NCBI RefSeq assembly: GCF_019393635.1
Contig: NC_057861.1
Coordinates: forward strand, 543,130,211-543,194,210
DNA length: 64,000 nt
DNA from: Dromiciops gliroides
Taxonomy: Eukaryota; Chordata; Mammalia; Microbiotheria; Microbiotheriidae
Direction of reading: 5' to 3'
Shown: piece by piece, positions 46,700 to 58,232 of the stretch
Position numbering within the stretch: the stretch's first letter is position 1
Layout: every line of letters starts with the position of its first letter
Notes under the pieces: model-generated
What the model was told of the DNA's origin: nothing
What the model saw: only the letters and a program-made list of their open reading frames with translations
Databases searched by the model: none
Made by a program: the position numbers and the translations under genes

Positions 46700-48305
46700 A
46701 AGGAAAGCATACAAGCAATTTAAAACCTAAAAGCACTGTCTTGATGTACCCTCTAGTGGCTGCCTTTAAAAAAAATGGAAAGAGAATAAATATCCTTACT
46801 AACGTGATTTTGGGTTATTTTCGGTAGATGGAACAATATAGTTCTAATAAATATGAAGAATTTTTACTTTTAGAATGTATTGCAATTTCTCAAATAAATC
46901 CTGTAATATGTCAAGAATAAAGATCTTATTTTGCTATTATAATTTTAAATAAATAAGTGTACAAGGAATTTATTTGACGGTTTTACGTATTGCTTAGTTA
47001 AGCGTTTCAAGAAATGAACTGCCTTGTATCTGTGTAGACTTTGCAAAGGAGTTAATTAATATTTTGGGATTAAACTTGCACAAGTAAATCCATCCAGCTG
47101 TTCAGCAGGTGAAAACCCAATACAAATATAAATATATAGACAAAAATTAGATTTCAAAGCAAGGGAGAATTTTTCGTGTGTGGTAAATCACGTAGTACTT
47201 AGACGTCCTAGGTTTAGACCCAAGGGTTACTTGTGTAACCCATGTAAGATCTGCCACATCTTTTTTTTTTTTTTTGATCTGCCACATCTTTATCCCTACT
47301 TCCACTTGTACTGATGACTCTGATCCCTAGAGGTAAGTTGGCTATATCTTTCCCCGATCAATCTTAGGGTACCCTTGAGGAGTCAAAGGTAGTTTTCTGA
47401 TGTCATCAGCACACCTGTTGGGTGTGCTTCCATTCAAGAATCATTAAGTCCTAGAACCTTAAGTAGCTTTTAGAAAATACTACATTAAGAAAAATTGGTA
47501 CAAAATATCTGCCTTTTTCTACCATTCCTGGGGTGTTCAGGTTCTTCTTAAGCATAGCAAATCTTTGTCTATTTTTCCTTGGTTATCTTGGAAGACACAG
47601 TTGGGTACACTGCTAAAACACAAATTAGAAGATGAGAAGTCCAAACATCTTTGAAGCTTTTGCAAGCTTCCTCCAACCAATGGAGGTGAAGAGAAGAGAC
47701 CTGGCCAACTCAGAAGTTGAGACCTCTCGTCCCCCCACAAGCAATTGGTTTTTTCAGCTTAGTCTTCACTCCACTTGAATGGTCTTTTCTCACTTTGTCT
47801 TAGGGCTAATTGACTGAAATATGTTCTCAACTAGCTAAGATGCCTAGGCTAAAATGGGGTAGAATGATTTCAACCCTGCCTTTATACTCAGTCACTGGCA
47901 AAATTACTTAATCTTTCTAGAACTCAGTTACATTATCTGTACATTCAAATCTTCCCCATAGGGTTGTTATGAGGTTCAAATGAAATCAAAAAGTAAAGCA
48001 TCTGGAAAACATCCAAGCACTGTGTCAACTCATTACTCCTAATAACAAAAAAATTAAAAAAAAAAAAAACTTTGACAGCAGAACAGCCTCTAGTCACTGC
48101 TAACATCCAAACATTGTTCAGGAATTTCTACTAGTAAATTGGGTTCCAAGGTTTTTCAAAAAAAACTTCTCAAGGAATAGTATGTTGCTTTGAGGGTACA
48201 AAATATTCCATAGATCTACCTATCTTGTTACAAAGAGAATAACCAACCATGTATTCAGTTTCTCCATTTTCTTGTTTTAAGCCAAATTGTGGCTCATTTT
48301 CTTAA
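46700..48305. other. Upstream intergenic stretch
   Basis: It contains short homopolymers (a T-run at 47262-47276 flanked by a repeat of gatctgccacatcttt) and no firm gene. A small minus-strand frame at 47537..47740 has no family signature. Confidence 0.3.
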
Positions 48306-48309
48306 TATG

Positions 48310-48625
48310 AAAACCAATCAGCAAATATTAATCATCTACTATGCACCAGGTACTGGGGATACAAAGTCAAAAAAATGCAAAAATCTCGGGGGCAGCTAGG
48401 TGGTGCAGTGGGTAAAGCACCGGCCCTGGATTCAGGAGGTCCTGAGTTCAAATTTCACCTCTGACACTTGACACTTAATTAGCTGTGTGACCCTGGGCAA
48501 GTCACTTAACCTTCATTGCCCTGCCAAAAAAAAAAAAAAATCTCTGCACTCAAGGAGATTACATTCTACCAAGGGAGAAAATGTGTACATAAATAAATTT
48601 GAGAAGTGAAAAACTATCTTTAAAA
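48310..48625 (+). repeat. Old interspersed repeat split by a SINE
   Basis: 'atcatctactatgcaccagg', 'tactggggatacaaagtcaa' and, after the SINE, 'tgcactcaaggagattacat' match the family at 15812, 36925 and 56260. Confidence 0.5.
48388..48540 (+). mobile_element. WSINE1-type SINE
   Basis: Full sense copy with an A15 tail. Short duplications (aaaatctc) flank it. Confidence 0.9.
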
Positions 48626-48629
48626 AGTG

Positions 48630-49685
48630 CTATCTAAGAAAAAGATTCAGAATTCTGGACCACAGCTTAAAATAAAAGGATTACAAATTCCTGGACAGAG
48701 ATGGGGGTACACCTAACAAAGGGTGATAAAAATTTATTGCTGGATGTCTTGCAAATCTAATCAAAGTGATATTAAACTATAAGGGAGAGGGGAGAGAGAA
48801 GGCTGCCCATGCATATCCCCAAAGCTAGGTACCATAAAAAGTAGCTACAATGAAAAAGAGTAGCAGTTGAGACCCACAGAAGCAAAGGCAATATCCAAGA
48901 AAAGTCAGTAGTAAAACCCATGGCCTTGATAGTCCATACACAAATGCCTAAAGTTCAGAATGCAAACAAAAGGATCTAGAGTTCTTAAAAAGTAGGTAGA
49001 CCAATAAACTTCCTAAGTATTACTGAGAATAGTGACAATCCATGAACAAATAGATTATGGTTATACATGATCAAGTAGAGTAACAAGGTGGGTAAAGAGG
49101 GGGGTAGATTCTGTATTATGAAGACATACTCATATGAAGAAATTCAGGAAACAGAGGGAGAAAGCATGATGGAGATTATTTGGGTGAAAGTCAATGGAGA
49201 GAGAACAAAAGTAATTTTTGTCATTGGAATATAATATGAACCACCTGGGCAAAAAGAACTAAATGAAGAATGTGGGAACTAAATCCCAATTCTGGCACAT
49301 TCACATAACACAGCAGTGATGAGGGTTTTAAATTTAAATTAGCTAGATATTTACTGGAGTCTCCCTTTCCCTTTCCCTCTCCTCAAAAGCACAGCAACTA
49401 TAAAACTTCTTGAGTTACCTTAGTTATAATTTCAGCCTTTAAATGATGGAGAAATTTTATTCACTAACAGAGAACCCTGAAGATGACCGCTCTTTCCTAG
49501 AGTCTGTTATAAAAGAGAAGAAATCTAGACACAGTTTAACATGTAGCCTATATTTTAGGAAAATAGATTTCTAAGGGTTCGGAGAAAAAAAGGATTACAT
49601 GTAGTAAAATGCCTCCAAGGAAATCAGCCCCGGTAGTAATTCTGAAGGCAAAAAAGGGAAAATTCCAATCAGGAGGACAAAAGGG
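48630..49685. other. Upstream intergenic stretch, possible old repeat
   Basis: Purine-rich sequence that may be a decayed LINE or LTR-type repeat, but I cannot assign it. Confidence 0.25.
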
Positions 49686-49697
49686 ATTTATCTAGAG

Positions 49698-49885
49698 TAG
49701 TGGTTCTTAACCTTTTTTGTGGCTCAAGGAGCCCTATGGAAAGACTGGTGAAGTCTATGAACCCCAAGAATAACATTTTTAAATAAATAAAATACACAGG
49801 ATTACAAAAGAAACCAATTATAGTGAAATGTAGTTGCTAAAATATTAAAAACACAAATTCACAGACCCCAGGTTAAGAACCCCTG
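49698..49885. mobile_element. hAT-like MITE
   Basis: The ends TAGTGGTTCTTAACC and GGTTAAGAACCCCTG are inverted repeats typical of hAT-type non-autonomous elements. The left flank is atctagag. The right flank, once the later L1 is set aside, is atctgcag (50638 onward), a plausible 8-bp duplication with two changes. It has no coding capacity. Confidence 0.7.
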
Positions 49886-49889
49886 ATCT

Positions 49890-50626
49890 AAAAAAAGGAA
49901 AATGGCAAATGCTGGAGGGGATGTGGAAAAACTGGGACACTAATACAATATTGGTGCAGTTGTGAACTGATCCAACCATTCTGGAGAATAATTTGGAACC
50001 ATGCACAAAGGACTAGAAAACTGTGCAAACCTTTCCCCCCAATAATGCCAATACTAGTTCTTTATCTCAAAGAGATCAAAGGAAAAGGAAAAAAGACTTG
50101 TTTCTACAAAAATATTTATAGTGGCTCTTTTTGTGGTGGAAATTGAGGGGATGCCCATCAATAGGGAATGACTGGTGGTATGTACTTGTGATGGGAAGTC
50201 TTATATGAACTAATGCAAGGTGAAGTGAGCAAAAACAGGAAAGCATTGTACATAATTGTAATAATGATCAATTGTGAAAGACTTAGCTACTCTGATCAAC
50301 ATAATGATCCAAGAAATTTCAAAGGACCCCTGATGAAAAATGCTATCCACCTCCAGAGAGAGACCTATGAAGTCAGTGCAGAATTAAGCATACTTTTTCC
50401 ACTTTATTTTTGTTTGTTGTGTGTGTTTTCTTTTGCAACATGGCTAATAAGGAAATGTTTTGCATTACTTCACATATATAATTAATATAATATTTCTTGT
50501 CTTCTCAAGGGGTTGAGGAGGGATGAGAGAATCTGGAACTCAACATTTTAAAAAATGTTTAAAAAACTTTAAATGTAATTGGGAAATACTGAACTGAACA
50601 ACAATATCTTCAAAGTAAAAAAAAAT
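49890..50626 (+). mobile_element. 5'-truncated L1 inserted at the edge of the hAT MITE
   Basis: 'caatattggtgcagttgtga', 'ttgaggggatgcccatcaat', 'ggtgaagtgagcaaaaacag' and the 3' UTR end in an A-rich tail. Duplications aagaacccctgatct / aagaacccttgatct lie at 49875..49889 and 50627..50641, and they include the end of the MITE. Confidence 0.85.
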
Positions 50627-50777
50627 AAGAACCCTTGATCTGCAGAGATTCATGTGCAAGCACAAGGAACTCATAAACCAACTCAGATTTTAAAAAGAAA
50701 TATACAGAAAATGGAAGCAAAATCAGGTAACAGAAAATTAATATGTGTGCTATGGACCTGTCAAAAGTGTCATGAAT

Positions 50778-50928
50778 GGGGCAGCTAGGTGGCGCAGTGG
50801 ATAGAGCACCAGCCTTGGAGTCAGGAGTACCTGAGTTCAAATCCGGCCTCAGACACTTAACACTTACTAGCTGTGTGACCCTGGGCAAGTCACTTAACCC
50901 CAATTGCCTCCCTTTAAAAAAAAAAAAT
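50778..50928 (+). mobile_element. WSINE1-type SINE
   Basis: Full sense copy. Duplications tgtcatgaat / tgtcacgaat lie at 50768..50777 and about 50929..50938. Confidence 0.93.
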
Positions 50929-51247
50929 GTCACGAATGCTAAAGCTCTAGAAGAGCTGAGCTTGAAGAGGGAAACAAAGGGCAACCAATAAAGGTTGCTT
51001 TTTTATAGCAATATTGAAAGAAAACAGAGGATTGAAGAAAGGATAGAATCTTCTTAAGAGATGGTAACAAAAGAGACTGGACAAAGATGCTCAATACTTA
51101 TTTAGATTCTACTTTTTTCTATAAAAGAGAATGACTGAAAATGACAGAAACAAAAACGACTCAGACTTGATACTCAAGATGAGTAACAACATGTAATAGG
51201 GCTTTGGAGTTTGCCCAGATTGACTGACATAAGAGTAGCTGACTTTG

Positions 51248-51248
51248 A

Positions 51249-51279
<31 letters not shown>

Positions 51280-51292
51280 GGTGATGATGACA
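51248..51292. repeat. (TTG)n(GGT)n(GAT)n microsatellite
   Basis: A compound trinucleotide tract of about 15 units (ttgttg, then ggtggt, then gatgat). Confidence 0.95.
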
Positions 51293-51294
51293 GT

Positions 51295-51545
51295 GACTAA
51301 CATTTTATAGTGCCTACTATTTGCCAGGCATTCTATTAAGTGCTTTCCAAATATTACCTCAAGTGATCCTCACAACAACCCTGGAAAGTAGGTATTATTA
51401 TTACTTCCATTTTACAGATGAGAAAACTGGGGTAAACAGAGGTTAAGTGACTTACCCAACACACAGCTTGAAACTGTCTGAGGTCAGATTTGAATTTAAG
51501 TCTTCCTGACTCTAGATCCAGTACTCCAATCTACCTAGTCAACTA
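51295..51545 (-). mobile_element. MIR-type SINE
   Basis: Well-kept antisense MIR: 'atcctcacaacaaccctgga', 'ttccattttacagatgagaa' and 'gaggttaagtgacttaccca'. Confidence 0.78.
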
Positions 51546-51619
51546 GCTGTTCAATTAACAGGGGGAAATAGACTTACTCTTTAGAAACTGCTAGACTGGG
51601 AATCTCAGTCTCTCTCATA

Positions 51620-52060
51620 TTAGGTATTTTATTTTTTCCATTACATGTAAAGATAGTTCTCAACTTTTGTTTATACAAGCTTTCCAATTTCAGATTGTTC
51701 TCCCTCCCTCCCTTCTCCCCGCCCCTCCCCTAGACAGCAGGTAATCTGATATAGGTTTTTTCTATATATCTATATACATATAGATATAGATATACACACA
51801 TATATATACACATAATAACATTAATCCTATTTCTGCATTAATCCTGTTACAAGAGAAAGAATCAGAGCAGTGATGCAAAACCTCAAAATAGAAAAAAAAA
51901 AACCAACAGCACCCAAAACAAAAGAAATAGTATGGTTCAATCAGCATCTATACTCCACAGTTCTTTTTTTTTTTTTTCCTTGGATTTGGAGATCCTCTTC
52001 TATCATGAGTTCCCTGGAACTCTTTCAGTCTCTCCCACTCTCTGTATATGTTATTATATT
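51620..52060 (-). mobile_element. 5'-truncated L1 3' end, inverted
   Basis: 'ccattacatgtaaagatagt', 'agacagcaggtaatctgata', 'aatagtatggttcaatcagc' and 'atcatgagttccctggaact' are antisense L1 3' UTR and ORF2 end. They match the inverted L1 at 58233. Confidence 0.78.
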
Positions 52061-53348
52061 TTTGAAGTAAATATTCCTGTGTCAAACTAATCCAACTGTT
52101 AGTGGCTAAATAGAACTGAGGTGCAAATGACCCATGCCCAACACTTGAGAATACCACTGGTCAGGGCTGCAGCAGTTGGTAGAGAGCCCAGACAACCTCA
52201 AACCCCTTAAGGATACTGGAGAACCCTAGTGGAGGGATGAGATGTAACAAACCTGGCCTTCAGGCAATAGAAGTCAGCGTGGTCAGTGTTACAAACCTAA
52301 CTAGAAAGTAGGTAGTCACCTTTGATTAAATTTAAGTCACCTGGCTTAAATGGGGGGGAAAATGCTCTGGATTCAAAAGAACTGACCTGTATGGAGCCAC
52401 TTTCTACCGTGGTAGTAGACTTAGGGTATATCAAGTCTGCTATGGATCAAGTTTATATAGGTTTCAGCAAATGGGTCTGGGTACCTTCTCCCAACTCCCA
52501 GTAGAACTGGAAGGAAGGATATCAAGAGCTCAACACTTTCTTCCCTCAGGAGACTAGAGGTAACCCTGAAGGGTTGTGAAGTCTAATACTGGCACTCATG
52601 AACTTCTACCAGTATGTTCCCAACTGATAAACAATTAGCCAGAAAGACGTAATTAGCTTTGAGAAATTAATATTGACTAAGGTAAAAACAGTTGATATAA
52701 AACATTTCCCCAAAAAGAAGTCTAGGATGTAAACTTACACAAATACATTCAGAAAGCTTAGAGAGTACAGGTGGCAGAGGAAGTAGCTCACAGCTCCTGA
52801 CTGCTAAGATTCTTGTTCTGCCCTTTGTGGTATCTTTATGAAATCGCCCTTAAGTGTGGTGTTGCTCTCAGCTAAGTTACTTATAGGATCCTGAAGCTGC
52901 CTTTCCTCAAGGAACCTAATTTGTTCTCCTCGGCTGCCAATGCAGATGCTGCTGTCACCCACTACACTTCTAGGCACACTGCTAGAATGCCCATCAGCTA
53001 GAATTGCCTATTTGGAATTAACTTACTGTTTTATTCAAGTCCCACAAAGCATGACCTATTCTCCAACTAATCATAATACACTTCCTTGTTACATCATTTT
53101 ATTTCACTCATTGGCTGAAAGTAGAGTCATACCTTGGCACTTGTTGGCTTCAAAACTCAATGAACTAGGCATTCAACACATTTCGAAGAGAAAAAAATGC
53201 TTCAGCACTCAACTCTTGCTCAGCACTCCTCACACTTGCTAAAACCTGAATCAAGATGCCACCCTACATCCCATCTCTCCGGAGGAAACAAAGACCCATG
53301 TGTTAATCTCATAGTAGCTCATCCTCAGTGCATAACCCCACATATTTT
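52061..53348. other. Upstream intergenic stretch, unassigned
   Basis: I recognise no gene, RNA or repeat. Part of it may be an old LTR or LINE, which I cannot support. Confidence 0.25.
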
Positions 53349-53360
53349 GCCACGTACTTT

Positions 53361-53506
53361 TTTTTTTTTGGTGGGGCAATGAGGGTTAAGTGACTTGCCC
53401 AGGGTCACACAGCTTGTAAGTGTCAAGTGTCTGAGTCTGGATTTGAACTCAGGTCCTCCTGAATCCAGGGCCAGTGCTTTATCCACTGTGCCACCTAGCT
53501 GCCCCC
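53361..53506 (-). mobile_element. WSINE1-type SINE
   Basis: Full antisense copy. Duplications gccacgtacttt lie at 53349..53360 and 53507..53518. Confidence 0.95.
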
Positions 53507-53519
53507 GCCACGTACTTTC

Positions 53520-54150
53520 TTGTCCTTTTTTTCTTTTTCCCAGAATGGGGAAAATTCATGAGCATACCACCAAATCCCAGGAATATAACCATCTACTCCT
53601 TTCCCCCTTGAGCTTGGATTTGCTCCTGAACAGACCCTTTTCAACTTTAGATGTTCATTGAATGATTATGGGAAAAATCAAGTTTATTCCATGCCATTGG
53701 AGACAAGGGCTTCTCTCCGAGTAGTCAAATGCCATGGTTAAAAACTCTCATATATCCCTGGAGTATACTGTTGCCTGAGGAGTGTGGGATTTCTAGGATT
53801 TGTGTTAGTGTCTTCTAGAATGCAAGTGGTAACAAAATGTTGGATTGAAAGTGGAGCCCAATTAGACTCATGGAGATACAATCCCAGAGGAAACAGGGCT
53901 GGCAGAGCCCAAAGGAGAATCAGACTGATGAGCTGGCATCAAGAGCAGAAGGGGCAGGGTCCCACGGGCCCAATTCCCCACCAAGATGCAAGGAAGTTGT
54001 GGGGGGGGTGGGGAAGGGTCAGAAAACAATTGGTATAGCCATAGTCAAGTTCCACTTTCCCTGAGAACAAATAAGACCCAAGAGGCAAAGCCCAGACTGC
54101 TGTCAGCCACCCAGAGTACTTTCAGAAAGCCACCACCACAGCCTTTGAGA
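53520..54150. other. Upstream intergenic stretch, unassigned
   Basis: No exon or repeat recognised. Several overlapping small frames here have no family features. Confidence 0.25.
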
Positions 54151-54160
54151 AGGTTTCTTG

Positions 54161-54162
<2 letters not shown>

Positions 54163-54202
<40 letters not shown>
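54163..54202. repeat. (CT)n microsatellite
   Basis: About 20 CT units lie between the left target duplication and the tail of the SINE at 54203..54352. Confidence 0.95.
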
Positions 54203-54207
<5 letters not shown>

Positions 54208-54352
54208 CCTTTTTTTACGGGGCAACTGGGGTTAAGTGACTTGCTCGGGGTCACACAGCTAGCAAGTGTCAAATGTCTGAGGCCGGATTTGAACTCAGGT
54301 ACTCCTGAATCCAGGGCCGGTACTTTATCCACTGAGCCACCTAGCCGCCCCC
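54203..54352 (-). mobile_element. WSINE1-type SINE
   Basis: Full antisense copy. Duplications cttgcttctct lie at about 54157..54167 and 54353..54363. The CT tract grew at the junction. Confidence 0.9.
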
Positions 54353-54870
54353 CTTGCTTCTCTTTTGAGCTCTTCCTCAGTCCTCCCAAGAAAGGGAGCA
54401 GCAGGCTGGGTGTGTTGGAGGAAGTACTTCATGCTGTTCTGACAAAACATTCTCAGGTAATGGGTACTCATTATTTTAGACAGTATGGCAGCAGCACCTC
54501 TTCTATATACAATCCCATCCCATCCCCATGTTCCTGAAGGAAATGAGTGAATGTACTTAAATCTGGTTTGAGGTCCCTCTGCATATCCCATGATGAGTAG
54601 TGGTCGTGGCGGGGTCGTGTGGGGTGTGTGTAAGGGAGCAAGTGACAGGAAGGAGAAAGGGAATTTGAGGGCTAGGGAAATGAAAAAATCAATTTTCTAA
54701 AAGTTGACTTTTGTTATTTAAAAAAGAATAAAAAGGAAACCCCACCCCCATCAATTTATAAATTAACAAAATGTGAAATTTCTGAGGTTCTGTAATGGAT
54801 TGTTTCAATTTACATTACTCCTTATGGGAAAAATTTGTTTGGTACTTGTCATTGTTGCCATTCATGATGC

Positions 54871-55023
54871 CTTTGGTTTTTGTTTTTCTTTGTTTTTTGG
54901 GGGGCAATGACTTGCACAGGGTCACACAGCTAGCAACTGTCAAGTGTCTGAGGCTGGATTTGAACTCAGATCCTCTCAAATCCAGGGCTGGTGCTTTATC
55001 CACTGCACCACCTAGCTGCCCCC
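54871..55023 (-). mobile_element. WSINE1-type SINE
   Basis: Antisense copy lacking about 12 bases of the usual 'gagggttaagtgacttgccc' segment. Confidence 0.88.
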
Positions 55024-55117
55024 CCATCATGTTAACAACAGGTGCTAAGGTACCACTGTATTTTGTTCCTTTAAAATTTATTAAGGACTTTTCAGGAGGT
55101 GGTCTGTGGATCCTTTG

Positions 55118-55273
55118 TTTTTATCTTTTGGGGGGAGGGGGCAATGAGAGTTAGGTGACTTGCCCAGGGTCACACAGCTAGTAAGTGTCAACTATCTAAG
55201 GCTGGATTTGAACTCAGGTCCTCCTGAATCCAGGGCTGGTGTTTTATCCACTGCACCAACTAGCTTGCCCCAC
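55118..55273 (-). mobile_element. WSINE1-type SINE
   Basis: Full antisense copy. Duplications ctgtggatcctttg lie at 55104..55117 and 55274..55287. Confidence 0.94.
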
Positions 55274-55289
55274 CTGTGGATCCTTTGGA

Positions 55290-55725
55290 TAGGCACTTTG
55301 TTTTCTGTGATCAAAAGTTCTGGAAAGCTTTCCTTTATTTATTATATCATGGTGTTCAAGGATTTAAAAAAAAATGTTTCCCTGTTCTTCATGAATGCCT
55401 ATGACTCAATTTATCTCTATATATCCTGTTTCTGAGATCAATGTAGAAATCATGTATTCTTATAAAACTAATTCATTTTGTTTCTCTTTTTCCATACTTT
55501 CACTTAAAGTAAATTTGTTTTCCCAATCAGTTATTCTCTTCTTCTGCTTCTTTGGAGAGACTTACTGTCATGGACTCAAGTTTTTCAATTATTCTAATTA
55601 TTTCTGCTTTATAGGCCATAATTTGTGCTTTTTATTCCTTGTTTAATTCTTCTTTCAATTCTTTTCAAGCTATTTGGATATATCATGTTGTGGTTTCACA
55701 CTTTCTTGGTAATCTACTGTGGTTA
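55290..55725 (-). mobile_element. Possible inverted LINE remnant
   Basis: T-rich phrases such as 'cttctgcttctttggagaga', 'ttctgctttataggccataa' and 'ttgtttaattcttctttcaa' look like the antisense of an A-rich LINE ORF. I cannot fix the family. Confidence 0.35.
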
Positions 55726-55734
55726 GTTAAAAAA

Positions 55735-56230
55735 GGTTCAAGAGACATGTTAATGTAATTTAATCATTTTAATCATTTAGTGTAATATAATAATTTTATT
55801 AATAATGTCAGCATTTATGATGGTCACTTGGCCATCTCTCTTGGATCAAAGAACATCATGGGGTGGGCTCACAATTTATATACGCTTTAAAGAAATAGGT
55901 GTTCCCCAGCATAGCAATCAACCTTGATTGATTAGCAGTTAATAAGAGAATGAATATTACATTGAAGGGCTAGACCTGAACTTCGATTAAATCATTTACT
56001 TCTTAAGTTCCCCCAAGCCTTGAGCAATCTATTAAAAAAAAAACTATGCCTCACCCAAATCTGAGCAGAACACAATACCTACCCTACCTGGGTGGGTGTG
56101 AACAAGAAAGTCCAATCTCATTATAAGGAACTCCCTTAAAGAGACAACTTTGAAAAGCAGGACTTTAGAAAAAGGGGAGAGAGACTCTGGATCTCCTCAA
56201 ATCATTATTTGTTAATAATAATTTCTCTCA
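55735..56230. mobile_element. Possible solo LTR-like fossil
   Basis: A 0.5-kb stretch without coding potential whose composition resembles marsupial LTR sequence. No reliable duplications or primer-binding site are visible. The family is not assignable and the call is tentative. Confidence 0.22.
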
Positions 56231-56254
56231 CTACTAGGTATTCTGTCTTGTCAG

Positions 56255-56820
56255 GTAAGTCAGTTAGATAACAAGCATTTATTAAGAGCTTACTATATGC
56301 CGGGCATCAGGCTAAACACTGAAGATGCAAAGACAAAGACTGCCCTTGTCCTCAAAGAGCTCACATTCTAATGTAAACAGATATGTTCTTGCAAAATATT
56401 AACAAAGTAAATTGGAAATAATCCAAAAGGAAAAGTACTAGCATTAAGAGGGAATGGGAAAAAACCAAAAAAACCAAAAACAACCAGGGGGCAGCTAGGT
56501 GGCACAGTGGATAAAGCAACGGCCCTGGATTCAGGAGTACCTGAGTTCAAATTCGGCCTCAGACACTTGACACTTACTAGCTGTTTGACCCTGGGCAAGT
56601 CACATAACCCCCATTGCCCTGCCAAAAAAAAAAAGAGAGGGAATGGGAAAGTGAAAAAAAGTGAGATTAGAGCTAAGACTTCAAGGAAATTAGAATAGCC
56701 AATAGAAAGAGATGAGGAGAGAGGCACAGTGGTGAAATGGAGTGCTGAAGAAGACACAAGGAGGCCTGTGTCACTGGATCATAGGTTGTCAAGTGTTGGT
56801 TCCATTTCCTTTCAATATTT
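56255..56820 (+). repeat. Old interspersed repeat split by a SINE
   Basis: 'agcatttattaagagcttac', 'cctcaaagagctcacattct', 'aattggaaataatccaaaag' and, after the SINE, 'aggaggcctgtgtcactgga' are the fullest copy of the family seen at 15812, 36925, 41560 and 48310. Class uncertain. Confidence 0.5.
56487..56632 (+). mobile_element. WSINE1-type SINE
   Basis: Full sense copy. The right flank (gagggaatgggaaa) repeats sequence at 56447..56460, leaving about 26 A/C-rich bases between the left duplication and the SINE head. Confidence 0.9.
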
Positions 56821-57083
56821 ATTTAGTGGAGGTGGAGCCAAGATGTTGGAGAAAAGTCAGGAAGGTGCCTGAACTCGCCCCAGTTTCCCTTGAAACTACA
56901 TTAAAATCAAACCTCTAAACAAATTCTGGAGGAACAGAACTCAAAAAAAGACAGGCTGAAACAATTTTTCAACCTAAGCTAACTTAGAAGACTGCAGGAA
57001 ATGTCTATCTCACTTGGATAAAAAGGGAGTGCAACCCAGTGCAGACGGTGTCCAGGCAAGCCAGCAAGAGTCCCTCTCTCTCA

Positions 57084-57231
57084 GGGGCAGCTAGATGGCA
57101 CAGTGGATAAAGCACCAGCCCTGGAGTCAGGAGTACCTGAGTTCAAATCCTGCCTCAGACAGTTGACACTTGCTAGCTGTGTGACCCCGAGCAAGTCACT
57201 TAACCCCTAATGCCCTGCAAAAAAAAAAAAA
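57084..57231 (+). mobile_element. WSINE1-type SINE in L1 5' UTR
   Basis: Full sense copy with an A14 tail followed by a (CT)n tract (about 57235-57266). Confidence 0.9.
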
Positions 57232-57232
57232 A

Positions 57233-57267
<35 letters not shown>

Positions 57268-57275
57268 TTAAATTA

Positions 57276-57427
57276 ATTAATTATTTTTTTGCAGGGCAAT
57301 GAGGGTTAAGTGACTTGCCCAGGGTAACACAACTAGTAAGTGTCAAGTGTCTGAATCCAAATTTGAACTCAGATCCTCCTGAATCCAGGTCTGGTGCTTT
57401 TTTCCACTGCGTCACCTAGATGCCCCC
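57276..57427 (-). mobile_element. WSINE1-type SINE in L1 5' UTR
   Basis: Antisense copy tail-to-tail with the one at 57084, so the two could form a long inverted repeat. Confidence 0.9.
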
Positions 57428-58037
57428 AAGCAGAAGTCACCTAGCCACAGAACAGATCAGCAACTAGAGCCCCGTGATCTTGGCTCAGCAGGGGGGCCAG
57501 CTGTGAGGCCTCTAGCCACAGCAGAGGGGGCAAAATGCCAGTCAAGAAACCCTGACACAACAGGTGTGACTAGGTCAGGCCATCCCAGCACAGTGGGTAA
57601 ATCATCAGCCCTAGAGGCTCCAGTGCAGAAAGTCAGTTGTTAAGCACCCAGCCCCAGCACAAGAAGCTTGGGACAGTGCCCCCTGCACTCCAGGAAGAGA
57701 GCTCAACTTTAAAAGTCATTATATAGGCTGGAAAAGGGACAAAAAACAAACATAAAAAGAACTATGATCATAGAAAGCTACTATGGCAACAAGGAATATC
57801 CAAACACAAACTCAGAAGACAACAATGTCAAAATACCTATATGTGAAGCCTCCAAGAGGAATATGAATTGGTCTTGAGCCCAAAAAGTCCTCTTGGAAGG
57901 GCTCAAAAAGGATTTTAAAAATCAAGAGAGGTAGGAGAAAAATTGTGAAAAGAAATGAGAAAAAATTTTAAATATTAAAAAAAGAAAGAAAGAAATGAAA
58001 TGAGACTTATGCAAGAGAGTCATGAAAAAAGAGTCAA

Positions 58038-58175
58038 GGGACAGCTAGGTGGTGCAGTGGATAAAGCACCAGACCTGGACTGAAAAGGACCTGAGTTCAA
58101 ATCAGGCCTGAGATACTTGACACTAGCTGTGTGAACCTGGGCAAGTCACTTAACCCTCATTGCCCCGCCCCCCCC
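58038..58175 (+). mobile_element. WSINE1-type SINE in L1 ORF1
   Basis: Sense copy with a short core deletion. Duplications aaaaaagagtcaa lie at 58025..58037 and 58176..58188. Confidence 0.93.
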
Positions 58176-58232
58176 AAAAAAGAGTCAATAGTTCAGAAAA
58201 GGAAGCACAAAAATTAACTGAAGAAAACAATT

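Noticed and set aside
53784-54064. Two overlapping plus-strand frames (84 and 64 residues)
   Set aside because: They share no features with a known family, have no splice or start support, and overlap each other in different frames.
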